Source of the DNA: Eulemur rufifrons
Lineage: Eukaryota; Chordata; Mammalia; Primates; Lemuridae
Length of the DNA stretch: 64,000 bases
Assembly: GCF_041146395.1 (NCBI RefSeq)
Contig: NC_090983.1
Coordinates: 66,533,501-66,597,500, forward strand
Direction: 5' to 3'
A program made the position numbers and the translations under genes. Positions 11,161 through 24,550 of the stretch are shown here, piece after piece (the stretch's first letter is position 1; each line of letters opens with the position of its first letter). The notes beneath the pieces are model-generated. The model was not told the origin of the DNA. It ran no database searches and saw nothing but the letters and a program-made list of their open reading frames with translations.

Positions 11161-11999
11161 TAAAATAGCCAACTACCTCAAAGAGTATTATGAATTCCTG
11201 GTTAAATAAGGAGACCGAAAATGAAGCACAAGTGCAGGGCTTTTCACACAGAATGTTCTTTTAAAATCCCCTCCTCCATCATTTGTAATAGCTACCTACC
11301 TTTCAGTGTGTCTAGCTGCAAAAATGTTGGGAAATTGTGCCAATATGTGTTCCATCATCCCTTAATTATTTGTGTCAATTGATGGAAGCTGAAATATGGA
11401 AAACATCAACAAGATAATCCTAAATGAATTTGTACTTGGACTTGGAATATGACCAGACACGTGCTTAGAAATGAATGTATTCCCCCTCCTCCCCCACTAA
11501 CCCTCAGGCCTTGTCCTCACCACTTCCTGGCCTGGGTCACTTGCAGCCTGGGGCTAGCATGGTAGCGCTGAAGTCCCTAGACTCCAAAGAAAATCTGAGA
11601 AAAGATGTGTGAAGAAGATTGGGCTCTGAATTGTGCATATTTATATGTGTAAATGCGGAAACACCCATATATAATCATCCACCTATTAATATGCCACCTA
11701 GAACAATTTCCCATAGCTATTTGGTTAAAAGGGGAGTTTTATTTGTGTAGAATCTTTCAGATTTGGTAAAAGTGGTGACGGGGATGATAGTAAAAAAAGA
11801 TATCTTGGCAGGATTGGCTACATAATTTAAGGGAACCAGTGCAAAACGAAAACACAGGCCCCTTGTTCTATTATAAAATGATTAAGAATTTTAAGACTGC
11901 AACAGCAGAACATTAAACCAAGAACAGGGCTCTTCTAAGTGTGGGTGGGGCTCTGTGTGACTGCCCAGGTCCTGGGCCCACGAAGCCAGTCCTGAGTCT

Positions 12000-12215
12000 T
12001 GGAGTCAGGTAGAGGTAGGATCATATTCTAGGTTTTTCATTTATAAGGTAGGTATCTTGAGTAAATTATTTAAACTTTCAAAACTTCAGTTCTGTCCTCA
12101 AAAATGGGAGTAATGTGAATATGGTATCATTCTCACGATTGTTGTAAAGATGAAAAGAGAGCACTGTATTAAGTGCACTGCAGAGTACCTGGGCCATAGA
12201 GACTCGGCTCATCTT
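12000..12215 (+). repeat. MIR SINE
   Basis: 'tcttgagtaaattatttaaa', 'cttcagttctgtcctcaaaa', 'atgggagtaat' and 'gagtacctgggccatagag' follow the forward MIR from the 'ggcaagttacttaa' segment to the 'gtgcctggcacatag' segment. Confidence 0.7.
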
Positions 12216-12239
12216 CTCTATTCTGTACACTGCTGTTCA

Positions 12240-12425
12240 AGTTCATATTCTAAAACACAAGCTTGATGGTCTCTCCCTGACTTAAAATTATTTTTGGTGA
12301 CCCGTTGTCTACAGAACAAAATGAAAATGCATATTATGACATACAAGGACCTTCAGTATTCAGATTTTATCCGCCACTCTAAAACTTGTCCCCTAACATT
12401 CTCCCATATGTATCAAGGTCCAAAG
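12240..12425 (+). repeat. L2 LINE fragment
   Basis: 'cagaacaaaatgaaaatgca' followed by 'acatacaaggaccttcagta' mirrors the L2 segment reading 'agaataaaatccaaactcct', then 'cctacaaggccctgca'. Confidence 0.55.
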
Positions 12426-12989
12426 TATAATCTGTGATTATTGTCACTTTTTCTTAAGGGTCAGTCACTATAATAGGCATTGATGACATATGATAAATGC
12501 TTTTTTTCTTTTTCGTACCAGGAACTGTGCTAACCTTTCTGTTGGAAGGAATTCTCATTTCCACTCCTGGTGTTTCCTCCTATGAGAGGAAGCTGCCTGG
12601 GCTGTAACACTCCCGGATAATTCTGCCCTCTCTTAGCCTCCCCTGGGGAGGGGTGACTTATCCCATTGGTTAGTTTGGTAGAAACTGGGTATTTGTAATC
12701 CAGCCTCTTTCTCTTTCGATAGCAAATCTCACAATGTGCTATCATTGATTTTAGGTGTGCTGTAAGCTTAGTGTGGCAAAGACCCTTGCCCAGTTGGAAG
12801 ACCCATGGTCTAGGACTGCCTGTTACTAGGTGGTAAGCCAGTCTATTTCTGGTCTTCAGCATCAGGAAGTCTAAGCTCTCCAATGTCAGCTTTATCAATG
12901 CTAATGGTCTCCTGTCTGCCTTACTCTATTTCTTAATTACTTCAGAATTTGGGTGGGAAGAATGGGTATTATTCTTGAGGCTACACAAG

Positions 12990-13480
12990 TATCTCAACAC
13001 AGTCTTCATTCATTGTTTCCTTTAAACATCGTAGCTACCATATAAGATAAGCATTTTTATCATCCAATTTTTACAGATAAGGAAAGTGAGGAATAGCAAT
13101 CAAGTAAGTGACGTTGTTAAGATTTGAACAGAGCTGGGCATGGTGGCTCATGCCTGTAATCCCAGCACTTTAGGAGGCCAAGGTGGGAGGACTGCTTGAG
13201 GACAGGAGTTTGAGACTAGGTTGGGCAACAACAGAACCCCATCTCTACAGAAAAATTTAAAAATTAGCCAGTCGTGGTAGCACATGCCTGTTGTCCCAGC
13301 TGCTCTGGACTGGGCAGGGGGATTGCTTGAGCCCAGGAATTTGAGGTTGCAGTGAACTATGATGATCCCCCTGCACTCTACCCTGGCTGGCAGAAGTGAG
13401 ACTTGTCTAAAAAAAAAAAAAAAAAAAAAAAAAAAGATTTGAACTGGTCTACCTGATGCCAAAGATTATGCCCTTAAATC
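12990..13480 (-). repeat. MIR SINE, split by an Alu
   Basis: The left part (to 13129) includes 'tcatccaatttttacagata' and 'aggaaagtgagg'. The right part restarts after 13433 with 'gatttgaactggtctacctg', which is the MIR tRNA-derived head in reverse. The Alu at 13130-13432 separates them. Confidence 0.75.
13130..13432 (+). repeat. Alu SINE
   Basis: Full dimeric Alu with a long A tail. The duplication AAGATTTGAAC lies at 13119-13129 and 13433-13443. It has inserted into a MIR. The 104-codon minus-strand frame here is Alu-derived. Confidence 0.93.
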
Positions 13481-15010
13481 TTCCCATTTTGTTTTTGCAT
13501 GAGAGTTTAATAATAAACTGATAAGAACATTCAAAATTTGGGTTGATCTTGAAAAAAAAAAAAAGCTAACACAGTATTATATCCAGTATACTTATATTCT
13601 GTTTGGCAGAAAAGTTAGCCAAGCTAAACTTAAATTCAGCACATGCTGAATTTTATTTTAGGGAGAACAAGCTGCAACCATAATAATGAACTGTATTTAC
13701 AGCTAACAGCAATACCCACGTTACTCTGTAGGTTTTACACTACAATCTGAAACTACATTCCATGATTTACAGGGTCTGAGACATAAACAGTAAAAGGTAC
13801 GTTTCTTGAGATTTCTCATTAACAATCACAAAGCTAGCAATTTTGTGTGGAATGGTTTTGTCCATCTTTTCTCAAAACATGTGCCAGACATCTCTTTGAT
13901 GAGAATCCATTCCGGTTTGAACATCTGAATATTTCCAATATTCCGTGAACTCTTTCACACCCCACCTATCTCTGGGGAGTTTTGACCTCTCTGCCCACGT
14001 GGTGAAAAGAAGGAAATTTAGAATATTTGAAATAGCAAACTGCCTACTTATGACCCTCTAAAGAATGAGTTCTGCTTACCTCTGTTTCTTCATGTAGGTA
14101 CATGAATGAGTCATCAAAAATTCACAAATACTTGATAGTTCATGCTGGTGGCAGTTGTGCTAGTAAGAAAAACAAAAGGGTGCAGTACCCAAGAAGTTCT
14201 TGATCTTGCAGATTTAATGCATCTACTTATATCCACAACTCAACCTCTTCTTCACATGATCCTAGTTATTTTTGTTATTGCCTTCCCTAAAAATTCCTAC
14301 CGAGACTCCATCCCAGTACGCCCCTCCTTCTTCTGGTCACAAGAATGTCAACACTGTGCAGTATTTTTTTCTTTATCATATCTGCATCCCTCCATACTTT
14401 GCTCACCAAGATGTGTTTCTCCATCTGTCATATTTGTCTAATCCTGTTGATTTAATGCACTATATTTCTACCAAAAAAAGTACATAAAAATACTCCCAAG
14501 CATATAATTACTTTTAAATGTAGATCTTCCTACATTTCCCATATGTATTGCCTGACCTGACTTTTCTATCTTAATACAATGCTGAGCACTCCCGATTAAT
14601 TGTCTCTTTAATATCTTACCCAAAATTGCAACTGAAAAACAAAGGAGACAGAGGATAAAGGAATATAATTTGTACTTTTTGAAACTTCATTATTTATCAA
14701 ATATACTTTTCATATAATCATGTTTGTAGCACATCAAGACATACCTAATAGCAACTGTTAGCTCCTTTACAGGCCAGTGAATAATGAAAACATGGAGAAT
14801 CCTGGCTTGGAAAGGGCAATCAATAAGGTAATGTTGACACTACTATCTATTGGAGGAATTATATTTTCTCTGAGAGAAGAAGGCTGACTAATGGCAACCA
14901 CAAGAGGTTCTAGAGAACAGTTCTAGATTCAAAACATGCATTTTAGTTTACATGGGTGTAGCACACTTTTATTGCCTCACTGATATTTATACAACCTGGT
15001 GACATAGGGC
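13480..15010. other. Unique sequence without recognised features
   Basis: The plus-strand frames of 99 and 71 codons around 14142-14487 overlap in different frames, have no matching splice signals, and look like chance. The rest is AT-rich. Confidence 0.4.
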
Positions 15011-15013
15011 CGT

Positions 15014-15385
15014 GGTCTGAATGTATGTGCTTCCCCAGAATTAATATATTGGAACTTAATTTCCAAGGTAATGCTATTAAGAGGTGGGGCTTTTAGGAGG
15101 TGACTAAATCATGAGGACTCTGCCCTCATGCATGCGATCAGGTGCTTTTATATAATAAGAAGGCCTGAGGGAGTGAGCATGGCTCTCTTGCTCTTCTGCC
15201 TCCTACCATGTGAGGACACGACAAGGTGCCATCTTGGAAGCAGAGAGCAGCCCTGCCTAGACACCGATGCCAGAACCTTGATCTTGGCGCTCCCAGCCTC
15301 CAGACCGGTAAGAAATCAGTTTCTCTTCTTTATAAATTACCCAGTCTAAGGTATTTTGTTATGGCAGCACAAACTAACACACACA
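15014..15385 (+). mobile_element. Solo LTR of a MaLR retrotransposon (MLT1/MST type)
   Basis: It begins 'tggtctgaatgtatgtgctt'. It then has the typical 'aagaggtggggcttttagga', 'accatgtgaggacacgacaa', 'cttcttTATAAATTACCCAG' and 'gttatggcagcacaaactaa'. These are in consensus order for a MaLR LTR on this strand. No internal sequence is attached. Confidence 0.85.
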
Positions 15386-15539
15386 GAGACAATTTTACCC
15401 ATCTTTTTTTAATCCACAAAGAATTTGAGGCACAGAGAGGTAAACGACTGACTCAAGAACATTTAACGTGTGATCAGGTAAGTTTTGAGGTACAAATTTT
15501 GAATCCAAACTCCCCTTGGTAACCTGACAGTGAAAAGGA

Positions 15540-15900
15540 CTTCCAGTTTTCAAATTTCCTAGACTACGCGATGTAGAGAGTTCAGGAGCTCGGCACCAAC
15601 TTGCTTCGTCTCACTGCATAGAAGGATATCTGACTTGAGGTTGAGAATTCCACATCTGAATCTACAGGCCTTTTCCCCTGCCCAGTAGTCTTCGGCTGCC
15701 GACTTTCCGTCTTCTGCCAACAGCAATCCTTTCCCCCTCTGGTTTAAGCAGGCTGCTCTAAATAGTTGATGGTGGTTACCGTGGCAACAGACGCTTAGGT
15801 TTCAGCTTCAAATGCCCCTTTTAATGAGGCAATTTCAAGAATATTTGTGATAAATTACCAGACCACAGACTTAACTGCAGGGAGTTTTGCTTTGGAAAAT
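15540..15900. promoter_or_regulatory. CpG-enriched unique block with an RFX X-box
   Basis: This non-repeat block holds about nine CpGs in some 250 bp, unlike the CpG-poor surroundings. It contains a perfect RFX X-box at 15775-15788 (GTTACC-GT-GGCAAC) and a MEF2-like CTCTAAATAG just upstream (15757-15766). RFX sites often lie near ciliary and some immune and neuronal genes. I see no adjacent gene, so an enhancer or promoter role is inference. Confidence 0.35.
15775..15788. promoter_or_regulatory. RFX X-box
   Basis: GTTACCGTGGCAAC fits GTNRCC(N0-3)RGYAAC at every defined position, with a 2-bp spacer. The site is nearly palindromic. A perfect match by itself does not show binding. Confidence 0.5.
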
Positions 15901-17535
15901 CTAATAAAAAGAAAGCAGAAAGAATGAGCAGCAAATGCAATAGAGAAAATAGGGCCAGATTTGAAGGGGCAAATGGAAGGGATGCCAGGTCTGACTACCA
16001 AAAGCCAAATCAGAATCGATTCCAACCAGAGCTTTAAATTATAAATGGTCCCTGAAGGGCTACTCGACAGGCTGAGCCAAGATTCCTCGGGAGGAGGAAT
16101 GATAAAGAGAGAAGTGGCTAGGGCAAGAGTGGAGTATGTCCTGCAGAAGGCTGCGTATTTTAAGGGGCTTCCATTTTCTATTTTGTTATTGACCGTGGTG
16201 GCTAAATGTCAGCAACAATCTCCCTTTTGTCTTTCCATTTTCCCATGCATGAAACCAAGAGACACTGTCACCTGAAGAGGACACAATTCACTGAAATGTA
16301 GAATTTGGCATAAGTGAACTTGATAGCAACCTAAGTTGTCCACATGTCCCAAGGACATAGCTGCCTTCATAATGGTCCAGGATTCTGTGGTTAGTCCCTT
16401 ATCTGTTGTAGCCATTAAAAATTTCACAGAAGGATAAATGGGCTTAAATACATTGCTACACATTTACATGGAAAGAAATATATTACCCAAAGGAAGACAT
16501 GTCAATCATCCTTCCTATGTTTTAATATAAAAAACATGCCTCCTCTATATGGGACAGCTTAAGTTTATACCTGGTTGAAAGCAAGAGAGGAGCCTGAAAG
16601 GGCCTTCACGTACACTTTAAGTGTCTTGCCAGGCTCTGTAGGTCCCTACAGGAAAGTCTTACTCTTGCTGCTCACGGAAAGCACCAGGGAACAGATGCAT
16701 TACAGTTTGTGACAGGAGAACAGCCTGTGGATTCCGCCTACTCCCTCCAGTCCATCTGGGAGGTGGGTGAGTGAGATAGGGAGCCCACAGAGAGGGGGGC
16801 TCTCCTGGGAATCCCTCAGGGTACCGTGGCTATTGGTGTGTTATTCTCAATAGATGGCACTGTGTCTATTGAGATAAGCAAAGGGAGCATTTAGATGGAA
16901 AATCTAATCATTTCTAGAGAAAATACCCTGCATGGGAGAATGCATGGTATTTTTTGACTTAGTTGCATGATAAAGCAAATACTATTCAGTATTCATGTTA
17001 TATTCTCTTTGGAGCTCAAGGCACTTTATGATTTATTATTCTGGCTCAAACTCGAGGATGTGTTGGAGCCCAGGGCTATCCTATGAGGGACATCCTTGAG
17101 ATAAGAATAAATCACTCTGAATGTTCACTTACTTTTGTCACCCAACACATACATCAGCACATGTACTCCATCTGTGCCCTGGATCCCCTCCCTGTGCACT
17201 GGATCTCCCCTTTTACCCCAGACAGGAGACTCTGACATCTCAGTTCCTGCCTGGCACCCAGAAATCCTCACACCGCAAGAGTCAAGGCAGCCAGACCAGT
17301 GTCTTGCACACTGGTGTTCCCATGTAGAAGACGCTGTCAGTTGACCATCCATCTTTTTTCTTTTCTAATAGACATCCAATTATTTTTTTCTCTCTTCTGA
17401 ATGTTTCCGGGAAAGTCAACTTTAGCACCAGAAAATGAATCAATTTTATTTTGAGCCAACTGTGGAGGCTTAAATGGGAGAAGAGAACCTCAAGTTTGCT
17501 TCATAGGAAATGAACTGTAAACACAGTATGGAGGA
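15900..17535. other. Unique sequence without recognised features
   Basis: Short frames near 16045-16463 and 17121-17352 overlap on opposite strands with no support. No repeat or RNA gene is recognised. Confidence 0.4.
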
Positions 17536-17539
17536 TGGC

Positions 17540-17690
17540 GTAGGTGTGGACCAGCACTGTGCTGTGCATTTAATATAATACTCTCTCTTTTATTCCTTGC
17601 AATCATCTTGAGACAGGTACTATGCTACCCATTTTACAGATGAGAAAACAGAAGCTCAGAAAGTTTAAATAACCTGCCTAAAATCACCCT
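17540..17690 (-). repeat. MIR SINE
   Basis: 'gtactatgctacccatttta', 'cagatgagaaaacagaagct' and 'caggcctaaa'-like 'cctgcctaaaatcacc' are the reverse MIR core and its 'gaggaaactgaggc...cccaaggtcac' segment. Confidence 0.8.
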
Positions 17691-18514
17691 TGTTATTGAC
17701 TGGGCATATGATAAGATTCCAACCATTTGAGAAGTCTGCTGTAAGACCTCTGGGAAAGGGACCTGCATAGAGAAACTTCTCATTTCTGTCCCTTGACAAT
17801 ATCTTCTGAATATGAACTGTAGCAGTCACCTTGAGACAATCATGGAAGCCAACCCAAGAGAACAAGATAAAATTCTGAGGACAGCAGAGCAGAATGGTAA
17901 AAAGGAACCTGGGACTTTAATGATGATATTGAGCTGCTGAGTTAATCAACCCTCAAACTTCAGATTTATGTTTTAGCTACTTTGAGATATGTCTTCTGCC
18001 ACTTGTAGCCCAAATATCCTAAGTAACACCACCTAAATACCCTAGCCATAGGTGGCTAGAGAAAGGATTAGTGCCTGAGCCGTGGGTAGCCATCCCTAGG
18101 GTAACTGCCGCGGAGGTAGGATGCGAGTGTGCACCCATCAAACATCTGTATTAGATCACGTCTAATGAAGCCATTCAGATCCTTCTGGAGGAGTCTGCAT
18201 AAGATAACATTTTCTCCCATCTCCTCGGGAGCCTCACTTCATCAGTTAACTCGTTACTCTTCTGTATCTGCAATGTTTTCTGCCTATATTAGCACATTCT
18301 TAAATACCTTTAAATTTTTCGTATTAAAAACTAACAAAACATCTTTTGTCAAATACTTCTTCCAATACTACTGTAAATATCTTCCCTGTTTCACAATCCA
18401 CTTCTTAACCTAGGTGTCTCCAGTTTATATCTTTCAAGTCACTCTTCGACTCACGGCAATTTACACCTGCAATTCCCCAACAAGACAACTGCTCTTATAG
18501 ACATTACAAAATAG

Positions 18515-18960
18515 TAATAAAATGGGTCGTCAATTGCTAAGTAACAAACTGCCCCAGAACTTCATCATTTAAAATAACAGCCACCATTTACAATCTGTTG
18601 TGATTCCATGACTTGACTAGGCTCAGTTGGACAATCCTTCTGCGTGCAGCTGCCATCCTCTGGAGGCTTGACTGAGCTGGAACATTCGCTGTGGCTCATT
18701 CACTTGGTAGGCAGATGGTATTAGCTCCTGTTTGGGAACTCAGCTAGAAGCCAGTCTTTCTCCTCCTGGCCTTTCTACATGTGGGCTTCCCCCAGCATGG
18801 CCACTGGGTTTTAATCTTGTGAAAATAGAAGCTGCCCAGCCTCAGACGTTAAAGAACCTCACTTCCACTACATTTTATTGGTCAATGCAAATCCAATCCA
18901 GTCCAGATTCAAGGGAGGGGAAATAGATTTCACTTCCTGATAGGGAGAGCAGCAGAGAAT
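18515..18960. repeat. Ancient interspersed repeat, family uncertain
   Basis: 'gtaacaaactgccccagaac', 'tgccatcctctggaggcttg' and 'cctttctacatgtgggcttc' resemble a known old mammalian LTR-like repeat whose usual start reads 'aacaaattaccccaaaactt'. I cannot name it. Confidence 0.4.
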
Positions 18961-18989
18961 TTGCAGCTATTTTTAATGTACCACGGTTA

Positions 18990-19839
18990 TTAATGACCTT
19001 CTTTATTGTTAAATCCAAGGAAAACATTATAGTCCTTATTTTATGTGGCATCTCAATTCTTAAAATACCTCTTTCTTTCACTTCCATGACAACACACTCT
19101 TCTGGTTTTCCAAGTACTTCTAGGGCTACTCTTTCTCACTTGCTTGGGAGCAATCTTCTTCTTTTCCTCAAACTCGAATATTACTACTTTTCCTCAGGAT
19201 TCTATCCTTCTTCTTCTTTTATTATCACTTTATACACTCCTACTGAACGTTCTAATAAACTCTCTATGCTTCCATTACTATCTATGTACTACTCACTCAA
19301 ATCTTTACTCACAGCCCCTATTGTTCATTTTAGTTCTAAACTTAGATATCCCACTCTTTGCTGAACATTTCCTATCTCCATTTGAATATCCTATAAGTAC
19401 AACTAATTCGAAAGGTCTAAAATTGAGCTCATTGCATTTCTCCCCAAAGCTCTTATTTCAATGTTATCCATCTCTGTGAATAGCACTATAATTCTCTCAA
19501 CTACATGATACAGAAAACTGATCATTTTTTACTTTTCTTTTTTCCTCAAACATACATCTGACGTCACTAGCTACGGTGACATCATAGCTAGTTAATATTA
19601 TCTAGCTAGTTAATAATATTTCTTTAATATCTTTCAAATTTGTTAAGTTGTCTGCATCTTTTCTCCAGAACCCCACTACTGAACTCTAGTTTAGACCACT
19701 ATCATCTTTTGCCTAATTTATTCCAGCATGTTCTATCTAGTCTTCTCACCTCCAGATTGGCCTCCTTTTTAACCCATTTTTCACATTGAAGCCAGAGTAG
19801 AGTAGTTTTTAATAGTAAAATGTAAAATCAGATCACATT
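18990..19839 (+). repeat. L2 LINE fragment
   Basis: Pyrimidine-rich text with 'aaaattgagctcattgcatt', 'ttatttcaatgttatccatc' and 'cctccagattggcctccttt' followed by 'gaagccagagtagagtagtt' and 'aaaatcagatcacattgtg'. This order fits the L2 3' ORF2/UTR region. The 111- and 123-codon frames inside are L2-derived noise. The U6 copy interrupts it. Confidence 0.55.
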
Positions 19840-19947
19840 GTGCTCAATTCAGCAACACACATCCCAAAATTAGAACAATTCAGAGAAGACTAGCATAGCC
19901 TCTGTGCAAGGATGACTTAAAAATTTGCAAAGCATTCCATATTTTTT
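19840..19947 (+). pseudogene. U6 snRNA retropseudogene
   Basis: The segment aligns along the whole length of U6 RNA. The 5' 'gtgctc...agcaacacacat' corresponds to the U6 start. The middle 'cagagaagactagcatagcc' corresponds to the catalytic ACAGAGA/AGC region with one change before it. The 3' end 'gcattccatatttttt' matches the U6 terminus and its T run. Many substitutions (for example in the 5' stem and 'ttaaaaatttgc') show it is a pseudogene, not a functional U6 gene. Confidence 0.85.
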
Positions 19948-20130
19948 GTGTTCATGGGCACACAGTGTATAAAGGTATAATTTTCGTGACAATAATAACA
20001 CAGATGAGAGGAGGGGGCATGGGGCCATATGGGAGCAAAGTTTTTGTATGTTATTGTAATTAAGTTTGTACCAATTTGAACTAGCTTGTTATAAATTAAG
20101 ATGCAATTATAATCTTCACAGCAACCTGTG

Positions 20131-20705
<575 letters not shown>

Positions 20706-21200
20706 GGCAAATATACAACCACTAAGAAAATAACTCAAAGTAAATATGGTAAAAGAAACAATGAAGAAATTAAAATAATGCTCTAGACACTATTAGTTCT
20801 AAAATAGTGTACTATTTTTAACATAAAAGTAAACAGTAATGGAAGAAGGATCAAAAAAGACATGACATATAGAAAACAAATAGAAAATGACAAGTGTAAA
20901 CCCTACCTTATCAGTAATTTCATTAAATGTGAGTGAATTGAACACTTCAATTAAAAGACAGAGATTAACAGATTGAAAAAACAAGATCCAACTATATGCT
21001 GTCTATAAGAGACACAATTTAGATTTAAAAACACAAAGAAGTTGAAAGTAAAAGTATGGAAAAAGATATACCAGTCAAACAGTAACCCAAAACAGACCTA
21101 GAGTGACTATACTAGTATCAGACAAAGTAGACTTTAAGACAAAAAAATTGTTGCTAAGGGCTAAGAAGGACATTTTATAATGACAAGAATTAACCCATTA

Positions 21201-21525
<325 letters not shown>

Positions 21526-22588
21526 TTATAAACATATGTACACTTAACAACCCAAAATTAAAAAGCAAAAACTAACAGAATTGAAAGACAAAAGAGGCAG
21601 TTCAACAATAATAGTTGGAGATTCATTACCCCATTTTCAATAATAGATAGAACAACTAGACAGAAAAGCATCAAGGAAATAGAAGATCTGAACAATGCTA
21701 TAATCAAATTAGCAGATATTTAGAGAACACTCCATTCAACAACAATAGAATACACATTCTTCTCAAGTATACATGAAACATTTATCAGGATAAAACATAT
21801 GTTAGGCCATAAAATAAGTCTCAATAAATTTTAAAAGATTACAATCTTGCAGTCATACAAATTATATTCTCTGACCACAGGAGAATAAAATTAGAAATTA
21901 ATAACAGATGGAAATTTGGAAAATTTACAAAACATGGAAATTGAGCACAATCATAAATAATCAAAGGGTCAAAAAGGAAAGCACAATAGAAATTAGAAAA
22001 TACTTTGAGATTTTTTTTTTAAATAAACAAAGATCTCAAATCAATAACCTACAAGAAAAGAAAGCTATAGACCAATATCCTTATAAGTATAGAAACAACA
22101 TTCCTCAGTCAAATGCTGGCAAACTGAATAAGCAAAACATATAAAAGGATTTTATACCATGACCAAGTAAGATTTACCACAGGAGTGCAAGGTTGGCTCA
22201 ACATATGAAAATCAATGTAATATACCTATTAATATTAATAGACTAAAAGGGGAAAACCCACATGATCATCTCAATAGCTGCAGAAATTGCATTTGGCAAT
22301 ATCTAACAATGTTTCATGATAAAAAAAAAAAAAAAAAACACTTGGCAAATGAGAATAGAAGGGAACTTCCTCATCCTGATAAAGGGCATCTACAAAACCC
22401 CAGAACTAATAGTACATAATACATTATGATGAAAGACTGAAAGTTTTTCCCCTAAGATCAGAAAAAAGACAATGACCTTCCAGTCTAATACACCTTTATG
22501 ATTATATAGTTATATGTGTTGTAATTAAAAATACTTTTTAAGTGGTATGCACAGTATGATCTAATTTTTATTTTTTAAACAAGTATAT

Positions 22589-22668
22589 GAGGGCTGTCTG
22601 GAAAGTATCCAGCCATTGTTAATATAACAAGAATGGTTACATGGCTGCATATGTTCCGGACAGCCCTC
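22589..22668. mobile_element. 80-bp mariner-like MITE
   Basis: An 80-bp palindromic element. The left end GAGGGCTGTCTGGAAAGTAT pairs with the right end, whose reverse complement starts GAGGGCTGTCCGGAA; the matching continues inward through 'CAGCCAT'. It is bordered by TA on both sides (..tatatGAGGG / CCCTCatata..). The size, TA target and terminal repeat fit a mariner MITE comparable in design to human MADE1, but the ends differ from MADE1. It has no coding capacity. Confidence 0.8.
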
Positions 22669-22754
22669 ATATATGATGCACAGAAATGAGTTTGGAAGGC
22701 TATGTACCAAGGTTCTGGCAGTGGTAATCTCGAGGTGGTGGCAATGCTAGTGAT

Positions 22755-23765
22755 ATATATAGATTGTATTTGTTTTTTATAACAATTTTATTGAGATACA
22801 ACTAACATGCCATATAATTTACCCATTTAAAGTATACAATTAAAGGGTTTTTATTATAGTTATGTAAGCATCACCACTATTTAATTCTAGAATATTTTTA
22901 TCACTCCAAAAAGAAATCTACCCATTAGAAGCCACTTCCCACTACGTTCTCTTCTAGCCCCTGACAACCACTAACTGACTTTCTGTTTGTATGGATTTGC
23001 CTATTTTGGATGCATACCATACAAATGGTATTATTATAATATGTGGCTTTTGTGTCTGGCTTCTTTCATGTAGGGTAATGTTTCAAGGTCTATCCATATT
23101 GTAGCTTATTTCTTTTTATAGTAGTTTATTTCTTTTTATAGATAAATAATATTCCATTATCATTATATGGATATACTACATTCTGTATATGCATTCATCA
23201 GTTGATGAACATTTGGCTTGTTTCTACATCTTGGCTATTATTATTAATGCTGCTGTGAATCTTCATGTACAATCTGTAGACATAGGTTTTCATTTCTCTT
23301 GGATATATAGTGTATGTGTTTAAAATGGAAAGAAATTGATGAATAGTTTCCAAAGTGATTGTACATTGTATATTCCTATCAGCAATGTATGAACGTTCTA
23401 GTTACTCTGTAGCCTCTCAAACATTTGGTTTGATTATTTTTCCCCCACCTTGACCACCTCCCTGATTTAATTAGCTTTTTAATTTTAACCCTTCTAATGG
23501 ATGTATAACAGTATCTCATTGTGGTTTTAATTTGTACTTTGCTGATGACTAATGTTGAGTATCTTTTCGTGGATTTATTGGCTATTAGTATGTCTTCTCT
23601 TTTCAAGTGTCTTTTCAAGAATTTTGTCCCTTTTTAAAAATTGGATTGTTTTTCTTTTTGATACCAATTTGTAGGAGTGTTTATATATTCTGAATACAAG
23701 TCTTTGTGAATATTTTCTACAGTCTGTGGATTGACATTTTGTTTTCCAACTTTGAGTCAAGATCT
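22755..23765 (-). repeat. L1 LINE 3' region
   Basis: Reads in reverse as the L1 ORF2 C-terminal/3' area, with 'ggatttgcctattttggatg', 'atattccattatcattatat', 'ttcatcagttgatgaacatt' and 'ccttctaatggatgtataac'. It lies opposite in orientation to the neighbouring L1. Frames at 23379-23760 are L1-derived. Confidence 0.85.
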
Positions 23766-23789
23766 CCTATTAGACTCCACACACTTGGC

Positions 23790-24470
23790 AGGCCTCAAGC
23801 GTTATCTTCTGTGTCCCATCCTCACTTCTCATGAAACTATTATAAATGACATATGGAGAGCACCAGAGTGATCACATGTATTCCTAAGGCAAAGGCCTTA
23901 GTGCTTTCCTCACCTCTTAGGAGTTCCATGTTCACTTTACTTTTAGCTACTTGGAATCTTTACTTTCTTAGCAGCTCAGTAGCTCAGTAATGTGTTTGAA
24001 AGTTTCGTTTGTTTTCTTTTTCTTTTCTTTTTTTTTTTTAACATTCTATATGGCAGTATTATTGCCTTGAAGGAAACGGTTATAGCTGCCCTTGCAGCCA
24101 GCACTCACCGTGTGACACAGTTCTGGCCAATAAGATAGAAGAGGAAGTCTGCTGGCATGATCCTTTCCTCCTCCTTCTCCTTTTCTGCTTTGAACCCGAA
24201 TGTGAGACCCAGAGAAGGAGCAGCCATCTCTATTTCATGAGGTGTTGAAATAACAAATTTGCTAAAACGGCAAAATGGAAAGGAAATAGGAATTATAGAC
24301 ATTGACAACATCATGACCTGCATAGCCTAACTCCCTGGATGGCCTAACTCCAAACTTCTTAGAGAAAAAACTTTATATACCATAATTTGTCTAAACTACT
24401 GTTAATTGGATTTCCTATTATTTACAGTCAAAAGTTAAAGTTATTTTTAGGAATTTACTACTTATATTAA
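23790..24470. other. Unique sequence without recognised features
   Basis: A T-rich stretch sits at 24000-24040. The minus-strand 72-codon frame at 24105-24323 has no support. I can name no repeat here. Confidence 0.35.
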
Positions 24471-24473
24471 TAC

Positions 24474-24550
24474 ATTCATTCATTCATTCATCTATCCAAT
24501 CAATAAGCATGTATTAAACACATACCAAGTGCCAGGCACTGTTTAGAGGA
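24474..24550 (-). repeat. L2 3' end with (ATTC)n
   Basis: 'attcattcattcattcat' runs into 'aagcatgtattaaacacata' and 'caagtgccaggcactgttta', the reverse L2 3' terminus (which ends in a GAAT repeat on the sense strand). Confidence 0.7.
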
